DNA of 64,000 nt from Rhizobium sp. AQ_MP (GCF_014237835.1 NZ_JACJVI010000008.1:62001-126000), one strand, 5' to 3'. Shown: positions 10,730 to 20,524, numbered from the stretch's first letter. Notes: generated by a model not told the origin, from the sequence alone. Made by a program: numbers and translations.

Positions 10730-10780
10730 GGCCGCCCGTTGCTCTGAAGAGCGCACAGGCGGCCATTCCCTTGACGGGAA
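10730..10780 (-). terminator. Double hairpin between rpsB and tsf, possible attenuator
   Basis: Two adjacent inverted repeats sit just after the rpsB stop. The first (10730-10764) has outer arms GGCCGCC/GGCGGCC and inner arms GCTCT/AGAGC. The second (10766-10780) has arms TTCCC/GGGAA. There is no long T-run, so partial termination that sets the rpsB:tsf ratio, as known for this operon in other bacteria, is an inference. Confidence 0.5.
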
Positions 10781-10808
10781 GTGCGGCGGAAACCCGCCGC
10801 GAACGCGA

Positions 10809-11576
10809 TTACGCGTCGGCTTCGGTCTCAAGAGCCGGCTCGATCGGAGCTTCGGCAGAAGCGCCGATGTCACGACCGGAAGCGCCCTGCTGGCGAGCGA
10901 TGCCGTCGATGGCAGCGCGCGAGATCAGGTCGCAGTAGAGAGCGATGGCGCGCGAGGCGTCGTCGTTACCCGGGATCGGATAGTCGATCAGGTCCGGATC
11001 GCAGTTCGAGTCGATGACAGCAACAACCGGGATGCCGAGGCGCTTGGCTTCGTCGATCGCGATCTTTTCCTTGTTGGTGTCGATGATGAACATCAGGTCC
11101 GGGGTGCCGCCCATGTCGCGGATACCGCCGAGAGCCTTTTCAAGCTTCTCGCGTTCGCGCTCGAGGTTCAGGCGCTCCTTCTTGGAGTAGCCGGACGCTT
11201 CCGAAGCCAGGATCTCGTCGAGCTTGCGCAGACGGGCGATCGAGTTCGAGATGGTCTTCCAGTTGGTCATCATGCCGCCGAGCCAGCGGGAGTTGACGTA
11301 GTACTGAGCAGAACGCTTGGCAGAATCAGCAATGATTTCCGAAGCCTGGCGCTTGGTGCCGACGAACAGGACGCGGCCGCCACGAGCGACGGTGTCGGAC
11401 ACGACCTGCAGGGCGCGCGACAGCATCGGGACGGTCTGAGCCAGGTCGATGATGTGGATGTTGTTACGATCGCCGAAGATGTACGGCTTCATCTTCGGGT
11501 TCCAGCGGTGAGTCTGGTGACCGAAGTGAACGCCAGCTTCCAGAAGCTGACGCATGCTAAAATCAGGCAATGCCAT
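10809..11576 (-). CDS. rpsB: 30S ribosomal protein S2
   Basis: S2 is a structural protein of the small ribosomal subunit. The 255-residue protein has the family N-terminus with [19 protein letters not shown], the LFVGTKRQA segment, and the coiled-coil domain around residues 105-155 ([18 protein letters not shown]). An Ala/Glu-rich tail ends the protein. A strong AAGGAG site lies upstream of the ATG at 11576. It starts the rpsB-tsf-pyrH-frr series. Confidence 0.97.
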   Translation of the reverse strand: MALPDFSMRQLLEAGVHFGHQTHRWNPKMKPYIFGDRNNIHIIDLAQTVPMLSRALQVVSDTVARGGRVLFVGTKRQASEIIADSAKRSAQYYVNSRWLGGMMTNWKTISNSIARLRKLDEILASEASGYSKKERLNLEREREKLEKALGGIRDMGGTPDLMFIIDTNKEKIAIDEAKRLGIPVVAVIDSNCDPDLIDYPIPGNDDASRAIALYCDLISRAAIDGIARQQGASGRDIGASAEAPIEPALETEADA

Positions 11577-11618
11577 GCCTTTTTCTCCTTTTCCGGTTTA
11601 ACCCCCGCGAGACAAACA

Positions 11619-11636
11619 GCAGGCCTTTCGGCCTGC
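11619..11636 (-). terminator. Hairpin between eipB and rpsB
   Basis: A 7-base-pair perfect stem (GCAGGCC/GGCCTGC) with a GAAA-type tetraloop on the minus strand is followed by TGTTTGTCTC. It lies after the eipB stop and 43 bases before rpsB. It could terminate eipB or form part of the rpsB leader. The rest of the gap (11637-11766) shows nothing recognisable. Confidence 0.45.
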
Positions 11637-11766
11637 CACCGGGCGGAAGCGGCAGGATTTCTCCCTGTCGATCCCAAGCCTCGCGTGTGGAATGACGCCG
11701 GCCATACAGGGGCGTTGGACAAAAATCAAGGGCGATTGCGCCGATTTCTCCAGCAGTCGTGCCGGT

Positions 11767-12597
11767 TTACGGGCAGCCGACGTCCGGCTTTCCAAGCACT
11801 TCCAGCTTGGTCAGCTTGCCAGCCAGAACGAAATCGCCGTAGTCCAGCGTCAGGTCACGGGTGACGCCATTCTCATAGAGCTTGAAGGACTGGCTGTAGA
11901 TCGGCTCCTGATCGCCCTTGGTCTTCTCGTCGAAGTAAGCGATCGAAACCGGCCAGTAATCCTGTGTTCCAAGTGACGCCAATGCTCGAGCTTCCGGGTC
12001 TGTCGCGTTGGATTTCTGCGGGCCACCGACAATGGTTGTCGTCAGAAAGGTCTGATCGCCATCCTCGGAGCCATCGAAGATCCGCGATTCAAACACCCTG
12101 TCGCCCTTGCGGGCACGGGCAATCACTTCCAGCATGTGTTCGGCCGGAAAGCGGCTTTCTGCGAGTTCGACCGCCCGCTTGTCGGGACCGGTCAGCTCTA
12201 TCTTCACCTTCCCATCCGCCTCCGAAGCCGCTCCGCTGACGTTCTTGTCGAGCTGATCGTCGGTGAAAGACTTGTTCTCGAAGCGGAAAGTGCCGGCAGC
12301 GACATTCTCGAAGGTCGTCGATCGCTGGTCAGTGACGCGCAACCCGTCGCCGACGTCGATCCGGGTCACGAATCGGAACTGAGTATTGAAGCCCTTGCAG
12401 GCCGAGCCACTGAACTCATAGACCATGCGACCACGCACGGACTCGATGCCGGAGCGATCGGAAGCTTCCTTGAGCACGACCTCGTAGACGGCGCGATGCG
12501 GCACCAGACCGACGGTGGCTGCGGATGCCACATTCCCCATGGCGACCACGGATGTCAGGGCCATCGTCGCGCCGATCGCCATTCGCAAAGGAAACAT
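11767..12597 (-). CDS. eipB: Cell envelope integrity protein EipB-like (DUF1849)
   Basis: This is a periplasmic beta-spiral protein of the DUF1849 family. The Brucella member EipB supports envelope integrity under stress, and its Cys pair forms a disulfide. From the ATG at 12597 (AGGAGGG 5-6 bases upstream) the precursor has 276 residues. It has a signal peptide ending near VASAATV and two Cys, one in SACKGFNTQF and one in the C-terminal DVGCP, consistent with the disulfide. A longer frame to 12726 would overlap the divergent RidA gene and is rejected. Function by family only. Confidence 0.85.
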   Translation of the reverse strand: MFPLRMAIGATMALTSVVAMGNVASAATVGLVPHRAVYEVVLKEASDRSGIESVRGRMVYEFSGSACKGFNTQFRFVTRIDVGDGLRVTDQRSTTFENVAAGTFRFENKSFTDDQLDKNVSGAASEADGKVKIELTGPDKRAVELAESRFPAEHMLEVIARARKGDRVFESRIFDGSEDGDQTFLTTTIVGGPQKSNATDPEARALASLGTQDYWPVSIAYFDEKTKGDQEPIYSQSFKLYENGVTRDLTLDYGDFVLAGKLTKLEVLGKPDVGCP

Positions 12598-12713
12598 CGA
12601 CACCCTCCTGTTGGACTCGTCGTTGATGTTATAAGAACACATCCGGCAAAAGCGAGACATGCTTTTCGTCGCCACAACTTTCTCAACTTTTATCAACAGA
12701 CCGGGAAACGACC

Positions 12714-13184
12714 ATGTCCGACACAATCGACGGCCGCCTTGCAGCGCTGGGCATCACCCTGCCGGAAGCCGCAGCCCCCGCCGCCAATTACGTGCCCTAT
12801 GTGATCAGCGGAAACCTGCTCTTTCTCTCTGGCCAGCTGCCAATTGAAGGCGGAAAAGTGGCGGTGACCGGTCTCGTCGGCGGCGATGTGGCTCTCCCAG
12901 AGGCTCAACGGGCGGCCGAACTCTGCGCGATCAACATCCTGGCCCAGGCCAAGACCGCGCTCTCCGGCGACCTCACCCGGATTACCCGGGTGGTCAAGCT
13001 CAACGGTTTCGTCGCGTCCGCGCCCGGTTTCGTCGAGCAGCATCTCGTCATCAACGGCGCCTCCAACCTGATTGCCAGTGTGCTGGGTGAAGCCGGCAAG
13101 CATGCACGCGCTGCCGTCGGCATGGCCTCGCTGCCGCTGAACGCCGCCGTCGAGATCGATGCGATCCTGGAGATCTCCCTGTGA
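12714..13184 (+). CDS. RidA family protein (YjgF/YER057c/UK114)
   Basis: RidA-type proteins hydrolyse reactive enamine/imine intermediates released by PLP enzymes. This 156-residue protein belongs to the longer subfamily (RidA-like with N-terminal extension). It carries LFLSGQLP, GLVGGDV and VVKLNGFVASAPGF, but I do not see a clear RidA catalytic Arg, so deaminase activity is unproved. It is the first gene of a plus-strand run: its TGA overlaps the GTG of the glycerophosphodiesterase gene (GTGA). Confidence 0.85.
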   Translation: MSDTIDGRLAALGITLPEAAAPAANYVPYVISGNLLFLSGQLPIEGGKVAVTGLVGGDVALPEAQRAAELCAINILAQAKTALSGDLTRITRVVKLNGFVASAPGFVEQHLVINGASNLIASVLGEAGKHARAAVGMASLPLNAAVEIDAILEISL

Positions 13185-13912
13185 GCCACGTCGACTGGAT
13201 CAAGGACCTGCCCGTTGCCCATCGCGGCTATCACGACATGAACCGCCAAATCTGGGAGAACACACTCTCGGCCTTCAGCCGGGCCATCGAGGCGGGTTTT
13301 GCCATCGAATGCGATATCCAGCTGTCCTCCGACAGCGTGCCGATGGTCTTTCACGACCATGATCTGCAACGGCTCTGCGGCATCGCCGGTGAAGTGCGCG
13401 AGCGCACAGCCGGCGAGTTGCGGATGCTCTCGATCGGCGGCACGTCGGACAAGATCCCGACGCTTCGCCAGATGCTCGATCTCGTCAAGGGCCAGGTCCC
13501 GCTCGTGATCGAGCTCAAGGGCATTGATGCGGAGCAGGATGACGGCTTCGTCGAAGCGGTCCTCGAAGTGCTCGAAGGCTATGAGGGCAAGGTCGCGCTG
13601 ATGAGCTTCGACTATCACCTGCTGCGCGCGCTCAAAGTTGCCGAATGCCCCTGGCCGGTCGGCCTTACCGCTGAAGGCGTCAAGCCCGAGGTGCTGGACG
13701 TGCACCAGGAAGCCATGGATCTCGGCCTCGACTTCACATCCTACTGTGTCGTCCACCTGCCAAATCCGTTCGTCACCGGCCTGCGTGAAAAGGGCACACC
13801 CGTGATTACCTGGACGGTCAGGGATGAAATTGCGCGGGCACAGACCTATAAATATGCAGACCAGATGACATTCGAAGGCTTCGACCCGCGCCAGTCGCCG
13901 GCGATCGCCTGA
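13181..13912 (+). CDS. Glycerophosphodiester phosphodiesterase family protein
   Basis: This enzyme family cleaves glycerophosphodiesters to sn-glycerol-3-phosphate and an alcohol. The 243-residue protein starts at GTG and has the GDPD hallmarks: AHRGYH (catalytic His), ENTLSAFSRAIEAG, ECDIQLS (metal ligands) and VFHDHDLQR (second His). No signal peptide is visible, so it is probably cytoplasmic. The GTGA overlap with the RidA gene implies coupling. An acyltransferase gene follows after 10 bases. Confidence 0.9.
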   Translation: MSHVDWIKDLPVAHRGYHDMNRQIWENTLSAFSRAIEAGFAIECDIQLSSDSVPMVFHDHDLQRLCGIAGEVRERTAGELRMLSIGGTSDKIPTLRQMLDLVKGQVPLVIELKGIDAEQDDGFVEAVLEVLEGYEGKVALMSFDYHLLRALKVAECPWPVGLTAEGVKPEVLDVHQEAMDLGLDFTSYCVVHLPNPFVTGLREKGTPVITWTVRDEIARAQTYKYADQMTFEGFDPRQSPAIA

Positions 13913-13922
13913 CGGGAGATCC

Positions 13923-15122
13923 ATGGCAGACGAGGTGACGATCCGCGTAGTCCGCTCCTTCAAGGAGATCCCTTCGACGGAATGGGGAGAGCTCACGGGA
14001 GCATCCAGCTCGGCCCCCGGCTACAACCCCTTCACCTCTTATGCCTTTCTCTCGTCGGTCGAGGAGTCGGGCTCGGCGACCGCCGAGACCGGCTGGATCG
14101 GCCACCATCTGCTGCTCGAAGAGGAAGGGCGCCTGATCGGCGCCATTCCCTGCTATCTGAAGAGCCACAGCCAGGGCGAATATGTCTTCGACCATGGCTG
14201 GGCCGATGCCTTCCACCGGGCTGGCGGACGCTATTATCCGAAGCTCCAGGCCACCATTCCCTTCACGCCGGCCACCGGGCCACGGCTGCTTGTGCGTCAC
14301 GGCGAGGACGTTGCGCGGGTGCAGGGCCTGCTCGCGCAGGGTCTGCAGCAGGTCGCGCGCGAACTCGGCACGTCTTCGGCCCATGTGACCTTCCTTCTGC
14401 AAGGTGAGCTCCCTGCCCTTACGGACGCTGGCTTTCTGCATAGAACCGACCAGCAATTCCATTTCATCAACCGTGGATATGCCAATCACGAAGCGTTTCT
14501 GGCGGAACTCTCCTCGTCAAAGCGGAAGAACCTGCGAAAGGAACGGCGGAATGCGCTGGAAAACGGCCTCTCCATCGACTGGCTGACTGGCAGCGACCTG
14601 ACGGAAGAGATCTGGGACCAGTTCTTCCGCTTCTACATCGACACCGGCAGCCGCAAATGGGGCCGCCCCTATCTGACCCGGCAGTTCTACTCGCTGGTCG
14701 GCGAACGCATGGCGGATGACATTCTCCTCGTCATGGCCAAGCGAAACGGTCGTTATGTCGCCGGCGCCATCAACTTCGTCGGTGCGGATGCGCTTTACGG
14801 CCGACACTGGGGCTGCATCGAGGACCACCCGTTCCTGCATTTCGAGGTCTGCTATCATCAGGCGATCGATTTTGCGCTTCACAAGGGCCTCGCCCGTGTC
14901 GAAGCGGGCGCGCAGGGAGAGCACAAGCTGGCGCGCGGATATGAGCCCGTCACCACCCATTCGGCTCATTACCTCACCCATCCAGGCCTTCGCCGAGCGG
15001 TGGCCGACTATCTCGAGCACGAGCGACGTGAAGTTGCACATATGGGAGAGCTTCTCGGTGAGCATACCCCATTCCGCAAGGGCGAGCGTCAGCCACGCGA
15101 AGGCGAAGAATTCGACGGTTGA
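13923..15122 (+). CDS. FemAB/GNAT-like N-acyltransferase (DUF482, COG3146)
   Basis: The 399-residue protein belongs to the DUF482 (COG3146) family, predicted N-acyltransferases related to FemAB peptidyltransferases. Visible blocks are NPFTSYAFLSSVEESG near residue 40, the SSKRKNLRKERR basic stretch near 200, GRHWGC, and a C-terminal HKLARGYEPVTTHSAHY segment typical of the family. No membrane segment is seen. It is the third gene of the RidA-GDPD run. The substrate is not established for this family. Confidence 0.82.
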   Translation: MADEVTIRVVRSFKEIPSTEWGELTGASSSAPGYNPFTSYAFLSSVEESGSATAETGWIGHHLLLEEEGRLIGAIPCYLKSHSQGEYVFDHGWADAFHRAGGRYYPKLQATIPFTPATGPRLLVRHGEDVARVQGLLAQGLQQVARELGTSSAHVTFLLQGELPALTDAGFLHRTDQQFHFINRGYANHEAFLAELSSSKRKNLRKERRNALENGLSIDWLTGSDLTEEIWDQFFRFYIDTGSRKWGRPYLTRQFYSLVGERMADDILLVMAKRNGRYVAGAINFVGADALYGRHWGCIEDHPFLHFEVCYHQAIDFALHKGLARVEAGAQGEHKLARGYEPVTTHSAHYLTHPGLRRAVADYLEHERREVAHMGELLGEHTPFRKGERQPREGEEFDG

Positions 15123-15191
15123 GAGTGGCGCGGCGGACTTGAAGACCGCCCATCCATGCCGTTAAGTGGCGCGACAATCGAGGAGACGACC

Positions 15192-15611
15192 ATGACCGCC
15201 TATGACCGCGACAACATCTTTGCCAAGATCCTTGCCGGCACCATTCCCTCGGTGAAGCTCTACGAGGACGAAGACACGCTCGCCTTCATGGACGTCATGC
15301 CGCAGGCGCCGGGCCATCTTCTGGTTATCCCGAAGGCCGGTTCGCGCAATCTGCTCGATGCAGATCCGGCGGTCCTCGCCAAGCTCCTTCCGGTTGTCCA
15401 GAAGCTCGCCAATGCCGCGAAGGAGGCCTTCGAGGCCGACGGTGTCTACATCGCACAGTTCAACGAGCCGGCGGCCGGCCAGACGGTCTTTCACCTGCAT
15501 TTCCACGTCATTCCACGGCACGACGGACTGCCGCTCAAGCCGCATGCGGGCGGAATGGCGGATGTCGAGCTGTTGAAGGCGCAGGCGGAGAAGATCAGGG
15601 CAGCACTCTGA
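15192..15611 (+). CDS. HIT family nucleotide-binding protein
   Basis: Histidine-triad proteins hydrolyse nucleoside phosphoramidates or similar AMP conjugates. The 139-residue protein has IFAKILAGTIPS at the N-terminus and the active-site triad HLHFHVIPRH. The ATG at 15192 has GGAG 6 bases upstream; an in-frame ATG at 15156 lacks support and would add an unrelated leader. It ends the plus-strand group starting at the RidA gene. Confidence 0.93.
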   Translation: MTAYDRDNIFAKILAGTIPSVKLYEDEDTLAFMDVMPQAPGHLLVIPKAGSRNLLDADPAVLAKLLPVVQKLANAAKEAFEADGVYIAQFNEPAAGQTVFHLHFHVIPRHDGLPLKPHAGGMADVELLKAQAEKIRAAL

Positions 15612-15635
15612 GGAGTGCGCTCGCCTCGCGGAGGC

Positions 15636-15824
15636 TTAGCCGGCAAGGCCGCCTATGACCGCGATCGCCGCGACCGCAATCAGGGCAACGGCCATGATGG
15701 GGAACGACCCCGTGGCACTCCAGCCACCATGCCGGAACTCGGCCTTTCGCAATTTCTCGGGCAAGACCCTGAAACGGGGCGGATCCCCGTGTTTCAGCTT
15801 TCGGAAGCGTACCACCTTAGACAT
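15636..15824 (-). CDS. Small single-pass membrane protein, unknown function
   Basis: A 62-residue protein starts at an ATG preceded by an excellent AGGAGG site, 8 bases upstream. Residues 1-35 are basic and hydrophilic (MSKVVRFRKLKHGDPPRF at the start). Residues 40-60 form a strongly hydrophobic helix rich in Ala, Val and Ile, ending in GGLAG. I do not recognise a named family. It is convergent with the HIT gene. A longer frame upstream is not supported. Confidence 0.7.
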   Translation of the reverse strand: MSKVVRFRKLKHGDPPRFRVLPEKLRKAEFRHGGWSATGSFPIMAVALIAVAAIAVIGGLAG

Positions 15825-15913
15825 TTCGCTTTCCTCCTGTTGATCGAAAAATCGATCTGGGGAGGCAAATGTGGCAATACCACCCTCCTCGCGCGTCTTT
15901 GAACGGCGCGGCG

Positions 15914-16243
15914 TCAGAGCCAGAGCAGGCCGGCGCCGAGGATCGCAAGCGGTACCACGACACCAACGATGACCCGCTGGCCGGCCAGGAGGAAAACTGC
16001 GAAGCCGACCCCGGCGGCGGCAAGCCTTAGCCACAGGGGCGATGCCTCGAGCGTACCAGTCGGGAACACGACGAGCTTGGCAGTGACGGCCATCACCAGT
16101 GCTGTCGCAACCGCCCTCACCCAGTTCAGCGCCTCAGATCCCTCCTGAAGGCGATTGCCGGCCAGAACGCCAAACCAGCGCCACATGTCGGTCGCCAGCC
16201 AGCCGGCAACGATGATGACGATATAGGGCCAGTAATCCTGCAT
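15914..16243 (-). CDS. azlD: AzlD family membrane protein
   Basis: AzlD is the small partner of AzlC in branched-chain amino acid export (LIV-E family). The 109-residue protein has four hydrophobic segments and the AVATALVMAVTAKL stretch typical of the family. The stop of azlC overlaps its ATG (TGATG), so the pair is translationally coupled. Confidence 0.88.
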   Translation of the reverse strand: MQDYWPYIVIIVAGWLATDMWRWFGVLAGNRLQEGSEALNWVRAVATALVMAVTAKLVVFPTGTLEASPLWLRLAAAGVGFAVFLLAGQRVIVGVVVPLAILGAGLLWL

Positions 16244-17025
16244 CAGACCACCTCCTCGGGCTGCGGCTTCACCGTCTGTTCCTCGGGAGCCACGGAGGTC
16301 TCCCCACGACGGATGACGTATCGATCAAAGAGATAAGCAAGCGTGCCGCCGCCGAGACCGGCGATCAGGATATCGAAGCCCGGGACGAGCACGGCCAGCA
16401 GCGGACCGGCAACAACGCCGACAACAAATGCCACCTTGACCACCGTCTGCCGGCCCGTCGCCCAGATCGAGGCAGTGAAATAGACGGGCGTGAGGAAGAA
16501 GAGAAGTCCGGCAACGATCGGCGGGAACTCTGCGACCAATCCGTAGCAGATGCCGACGAGGACGGTGTTGATCGTCACCAGCGTGATCCCGAAGCCCGCA
16601 AAATAGGCCACGCGCCCCTCCCTCGGCACATCCTTGAAACTGCCCATGGCGAAGACCCAGGCGGTGATTGCAACGAAATGTGACAGGAAGAGCAGAAGCC
16701 AGGTCGGTGTGCGCTCGGTTCGCATTTCCGGAACCAGCGAAGCGACCATCGGCATCAGCCGGATCGACGAAAGGGAGACCGCGAGAAATATGGCCAGCAG
16801 GTTTGCGCCGCTGGTCATGGTGCCGATCAGGATCATCTTGGCGGGCAAGGCCCAGACCGAAGCGGTCATGAACATGGCCTCGGTGCGGCTGACGCCCGAT
16901 TCGAGCGCAAAGGCAGAGAAACCAACGAATGAAATCATCAGGATGATTGCGGGAAGGCTGAAAAGACCCCGCATACCGGTGAAAAACCACCGCGCCTGAG
17001 AAAGTTCGGGGGAAGCCGAAGACAT
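16243..17025 (-). CDS. azlC: AzlC family ABC-like amino acid exporter subunit
   Basis: AzlC forms the large membrane subunit of an AzlCD exporter, shown in other bacteria to export branched-chain amino acids or analogues. The 260-residue protein has about seven or eight membrane segments and an N-terminal GVSRTEAMFMTASVWA block characteristic of the family. It lies next to azlD with a one-base overlap. The clpA terminator just upstream separates it from the preceding gene, so the pair must have its own promoter. Confidence 0.88.
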   Translation of the reverse strand: MSSASPELSQARWFFTGMRGLFSLPAIILMISFVGFSAFALESGVSRTEAMFMTASVWALPAKMILIGTMTSGANLLAIFLAVSLSSIRLMPMVASLVPEMRTERTPTWLLLFLSHFVAITAWVFAMGSFKDVPREGRVAYFAGFGITLVTINTVLVGICYGLVAEFPPIVAGLLFFLTPVYFTASIWATGRQTVVKVAFVVGVVAGPLLAVLVPGFDILIAGLGGGTLAYLFDRYVIRRGETSVAPEEQTVKPQPEEVV

Positions 17026-17046
17026 CTGAAATTCCGGATCGGCAAA

Positions 17047-17082
17047 ATGAAAGTGCCGGGCTTTGCGCCCGGCACGGTTTTT
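17047..17082 (-). terminator. Rho-independent terminator of clpA
   Basis: A perfect 9-base-pair stem (GTGCCGGGC/GCCCGGCAC, 17053-17075) lies 22 bases after the clpA stop, with a T-rich stretch on each side depending on strand. It ends the clpS-clpA transcript before azlC. Confidence 0.75.
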
Positions 17083-17097
17083 CGTTCTGGTCGGCGC

Positions 17098-19578
17098 TTA
17101 CTGCTTCTTCGGCACCTTCGGCACCGCCGAACGCTTCGGCTGCTTCGGCGCCTCGTCGATCACCGCCACATCGCCTTCATCGGCAACCGCCGTCGGCTTG
17201 GCCGAAGGCTTGCGCTTCGCCTTGACGGGCTTGGCAGAGGCGACCTCCACTTCCGGCTTCGGCTTGACGGGTGCCACTTCGGCAATCGCCTCGAGATCAA
17301 GCACTTCGGCGCCCGCTTCGTCGGACTTGGTGCCAACCTTGACGACGCCACCCTTCTTCAGCTTGCCGAAGAGGATCTCGTTGGCGAGCGGCTTCTTGAT
17401 GTGCTCCTGGATCACGCGCGACAGCGGGCGCGCACCCATCTTTTCGTCGTAACCCTTGGTCGCCAGCCAGGCGATCGCCGGTTCCGACAGGTCGAAGGTG
17501 ACGTTGCGTTCCGAAAGCTGCGCTTCCAGCTGCATGACGAACTTCTGCACGACCTGATGAATGACGTCCGTCGGCAGCGGCGCAAACGGGATCGTGGCGT
17601 CGAGACGGTTGCGGAATTCCGGCGTGAACAGGCGGTTCAAAGCCTCTTCGTCCTCGCCGGTGCGCTTGGACGAACCGAAGCCGATCGCCGACTTCGCCAT
17701 TTCCGAAGCGCCCGCATTGGTCGTCATGATCAGGATGACGTTGCGGAAGTCGATCTTCTTGCCGTTGTGGTCCGTCAGCTGGCCATGGTCCATGACCTGC
17801 AGCAGGATGTTGTAGATATCCGGATGCGCCTTTTCGATTTCATCGAGCAGCACCACCGAATGCGGATGCTGGTCGACACCATCGGTCAAGAGACCGCCCT
17901 GGTCGAAGCCGACATAGCCGGGAGGTGCACCCAGCAGACGCGAGACCGTGTGCCGCTCCATGTATTCCGACATGTCGAAGCGCAGGAGCTCGACGCCCAG
18001 CGACGAGGCGAGCTGCTTCGCCACTTCGGTCTTACCCACACCTGTCGGACCGGAGAAGACATAGCAACCGATCGGCTTGTTGGGTTCGCGAAGGCCAGCA
18101 CGGGCGAGCTTGATCGATGTCGCGAGCGCCTCGATGGCCTTGTCCTGGCCATAGACCACGGAGCGAAGGTCCTTTTCGAGGTTGGCCAGCACCATCTCGT
18201 CGTCCTTGGACACCGTCTTCGGGGGAATGCGGGCCATGGTGGCGATGGTGGCCTCGATCTCCTTCTCGGTGATCAGCTTGCGACGGCGCGAGGCGGGTAG
18301 CAGCATCTGGGCCGCACCCGTCTCGTCGATCACGTCGATCGCCTTGTCGGGCAGCTTGCGGTCGGAGATGTAACGGGCCGAAAGCTCGACAGCCGACTTG
18401 ATCGCCTCGTTGGTGTAACGGAGCTTGTGGTAGTCCTCGAAATAGGGCTTCAGGCCCTTCATGATCTCGATCGCATCATCGATCGACGGCTCGTTGACGT
18501 CGATCTTCTGGAAGCGGCGGACCAGCGCCCGATCCTTTTCGAAGAACTGGCGGTATTCCTTGTAGGTGGTCGAACCGATGCAGCGGATTGCGCCGGAGGA
18601 GAGAGCCGGCTTCAGGAGGTTCGAGGCATCCATCGCACCGCCGGAAGTCGCACCGGCGCCGATCACCGTGTGGATCTCGTCGATGAAGAGAACCGCACCC
18701 GGATATTCCTCGAGTTCCTTGACCACCTGCTTCAGGCGTTCCTCGAAATCGCCGCGATAACGGGTGCCGGCAAGCAGCGTGCCCATGTCGAGCGAGAAGA
18801 TCGTGGCATCTGCCAGCGCTTCCGGCACCTTGCCTTCGACGATGCGCTTTGCGAGGCCTTCGGCGATCGCCGTCTTGCCGACGCCGGGGTCGCCCACGTA
18901 AAGCGGGTTGTTCTTGGAGCGACGGCACAACACCTGGATGGTGCGGTTCACCTCGTCGTGGCGACCGATGAGCGGGTCGATACGGCCGGTCTTGGCCTTT
19001 TCGTTCAGATTGACGCAATAGGCCTTGAGGGCCTCCTGCTTGCCCTTGGCCGAGGCCTCATCGGGCTCACGACCGCCCTGCTTGGCCTCGGGCTCGCCCT
19101 CATCCGCGCCGCGCGGGCTGCGGACCTGCGAGGAACCGGGGCGCTTGCCGATGCCATGCGAGATGTAATTCACCGCATCGTAGCGCGTCATTTCCTGCTC
19201 CTGCAGGAAATAGGCGGCATTGCTCTCGCGCTCGGCGAAGATGGCGACGAGCACATTGGCACCGGTCACTTCTTCACGACCGGACGACTGCACATGGATG
19301 ACGGCACGCTGGATGACGCGCTGGAAGCTCGACGTGGGCTTCGAGTCCTCGTCATAACCGGTGATCAGATTGGCGAGATCATTGTCGACGAAATCGGTGA
19401 CAGTCTTGCGCAGGGCATCGAGGTTGACGTTGCAGGCCCCCATCACGGCGGCGGCATCAGCGTCGTCGATCAAAGCAAGCAGCAGGTGCTCCAGCGTCGC
19501 ATATTCATGGTGACGCTCGTTCGCGTAGGTCAGGGCCTGATGCAGCGCTTTTTCGAGGCTGGGTGAAAATGTTGGCAC
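17098..19578 (-). CDS. clpA: ATP-dependent Clp protease ATP-binding subunit ClpA
   Basis: ClpA is the AAA+ unfoldase that feeds substrates to ClpP, with ClpS as the N-degron adaptor. The 826-residue protein has the N-terminal double Clp repeat (1-150), AAA domain 1 with Walker A GDPGVGKT, and AAA domain 2 with GPTGVGKT. E. coli ClpA has 758 residues. The extra 70-80 residues form a Lys/Pro/Ala-rich tail (about 748-826) after [10 protein letters not shown], of low complexity. It lies 9 bases after clpS. Confidence 0.97.
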   Translation of the reverse strand: MPTFSPSLEKALHQALTYANERHHEYATLEHLLLALIDDADAAAVMGACNVNLDALRKTVTDFVDNDLANLITGYDEDSKPTSSFQRVIQRAVIHVQSSGREEVTGANVLVAIFAERESNAAYFLQEQEMTRYDAVNYISHGIGKRPGSSQVRSPRGADEGEPEAKQGGREPDEASAKGKQEALKAYCVNLNEKAKTGRIDPLIGRHDEVNRTIQVLCRRSKNNPLYVGDPGVGKTAIAEGLAKRIVEGKVPEALADATIFSLDMGTLLAGTRYRGDFEERLKQVVKELEEYPGAVLFIDEIHTVIGAGATSGGAMDASNLLKPALSSGAIRCIGSTTYKEYRQFFEKDRALVRRFQKIDVNEPSIDDAIEIMKGLKPYFEDYHKLRYTNEAIKSAVELSARYISDRKLPDKAIDVIDETGAAQMLLPASRRRKLITEKEIEATIATMARIPPKTVSKDDEMVLANLEKDLRSVVYGQDKAIEALATSIKLARAGLREPNKPIGCYVFSGPTGVGKTEVAKQLASSLGVELLRFDMSEYMERHTVSRLLGAPPGYVGFDQGGLLTDGVDQHPHSVVLLDEIEKAHPDIYNILLQVMDHGQLTDHNGKKIDFRNVILIMTTNAGASEMAKSAIGFGSSKRTGEDEEALNRLFTPEFRNRLDATIPFAPLPTDVIHQVVQKFVMQLEAQLSERNVTFDLSEPAIAWLATKGYDEKMGARPLSRVIQEHIKKPLANEILFGKLKKGGVVKVGTKSDEAGAEVLDLEAIAEVAPVKPKPEVEVASAKPVKAKRKPSAKPTAVADEGDVAVIDEAPKQPKRSAVPKVPKKQ

Positions 19579-19587
19579 GTCTGATCC

Positions 19588-19935
19588 TCACTTCTTTTCC
19601 ATGACGCATTGAAGCGGATGTTCATGTTGCCTGGCGAAATCCATCACCTGTGAGACTTTGGTTTCGGCGACTTCGTAGGTAAAGACACCGCATTCGCCCA
19701 CGCCATGATTGTGAACATGCAGCATGATGCGGGTGGCGGCTTCCCTGTCCTTCTGGAAGAAGCGCTCCAGGATATGGATCACGAATTCCATCGGGGTGTA
19801 GTCGTCGTTCAAAAGCAGGACGCGATACAGGTTAGGCTTCTTCGTCTTCGGCTTGGTGCGGGTGATCACCGAGGTGCCGCGATTGGCATTGTCCCCGTCA
19901 CCCTGGCTCTGCATGAAGACCGGCTTGGCAGTCAT
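19588..19935 (-). CDS. clpS: ATP-dependent Clp protease adaptor ClpS
   Basis: ClpS binds N-degron substrates and delivers them to ClpA. The 115-residue protein has a flexible N-terminus (1-35) and then the core with [16 protein letters not shown], the [17 protein letters not shown] segment and a C-terminal helix. The NDD and Met residues that form the N-degron pocket are present. It lies directly upstream of clpA in an operon. Confidence 0.96.
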   Translation of the reverse strand: MTAKPVFMQSQGDGDNANRGTSVITRTKPKTKKPNLYRVLLLNDDYTPMEFVIHILERFFQKDREAATRIMLHVHNHGVGECGVFTYEVAETKVSQVMDFARQHEHPLQCVMEKK

Positions 19936-20125
19936 TTCAGTTCATTCTCCGTTGTCCGGCCGGTTTGCCGTTACACATCGGTGCGGACGAACACTCAGCA
20001 CAGTAAGGTAGTTCATTATGCGGTGATTTTAAGCCCCCCCAACGCCGGTGACGACAATTTGTCACGAAGCCCGGAAAAGCGAGGAAATCGAAGGTTTAGG
20101 TTATACCAGCATGCACAAATGACAA

Positions 20126-20152
20126 GACCGGCCGCGCGGTGCACGGCCGGTC
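20126..20152 (-). terminator. Terminator-like hairpin after the phasin gene
   Basis: A 9-base-pair perfect stem (GACCGGCCG/CGGCCGGTC) with a 9-base loop starts 25 bases after the phasin stop. It is followed on the minus strand by a mixed T-rich stretch. The rest of the 19936-20125 gap is AT-richer and would hold the clpS promoter; I see no further element. Confidence 0.6.
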
Positions 20153-20176
20153 CTGCAGGTTACGCGCAAGCTTGGA

Positions 20177-20524
20177 TCAGGCTGCCTGAGACATCGGCAC
20201 CACGGCCTTGCCCATCGTCGCTTCGTAGGGCTTGTAGGCGATCTTGGCGAGATCCGCATACATTTCGCCCATCTTGGTCGCTTCGGCGACAAAGCTCTCA
20301 TAAGAAGACTTCATGAAGGACGTCTGGAGCTCGAACGCCGCCTCGACGCTCTTCACCGACGTCATGGCTTCCATGAAGGAGGCGAGATCCTGGAAGGACT
20401 TCTTGGAGTAGTCGGTTGCCTCGGTCGCGATGGCCTGGAACCCTTTGGTCACTTCCGAATAGTTCTTCAGCATGGTGTCCATGGCTTCCTTGCTCTTCTT
20501 GCTGGCGTCATCGATGTTGAACAT
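20177..20524 (-). CDS. Phasin family protein
   Basis: Phasins coat polyhydroxybutyrate granules and control their size and number. The 115-residue protein is almost entirely amphipathic helix with the family pattern (NYSEVTKGFQAIATEATDY, ELQTSFMKSSYESFVAEATK). A perfect AAGGAGG site lies upstream of the ATG. The PHB synthase gene phaC lies 22 kb away in this window, so the two are not in one operon. Confidence 0.9.
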   Translation of the reverse strand: MFNIDDASKKSKEAMDTMLKNYSEVTKGFQAIATEATDYSKKSFQDLASFMEAMTSVKSVEAAFELQTSFMKSSYESFVAEATKMGEMYADLAKIAYKPYEATMGKAVVPMSQAA

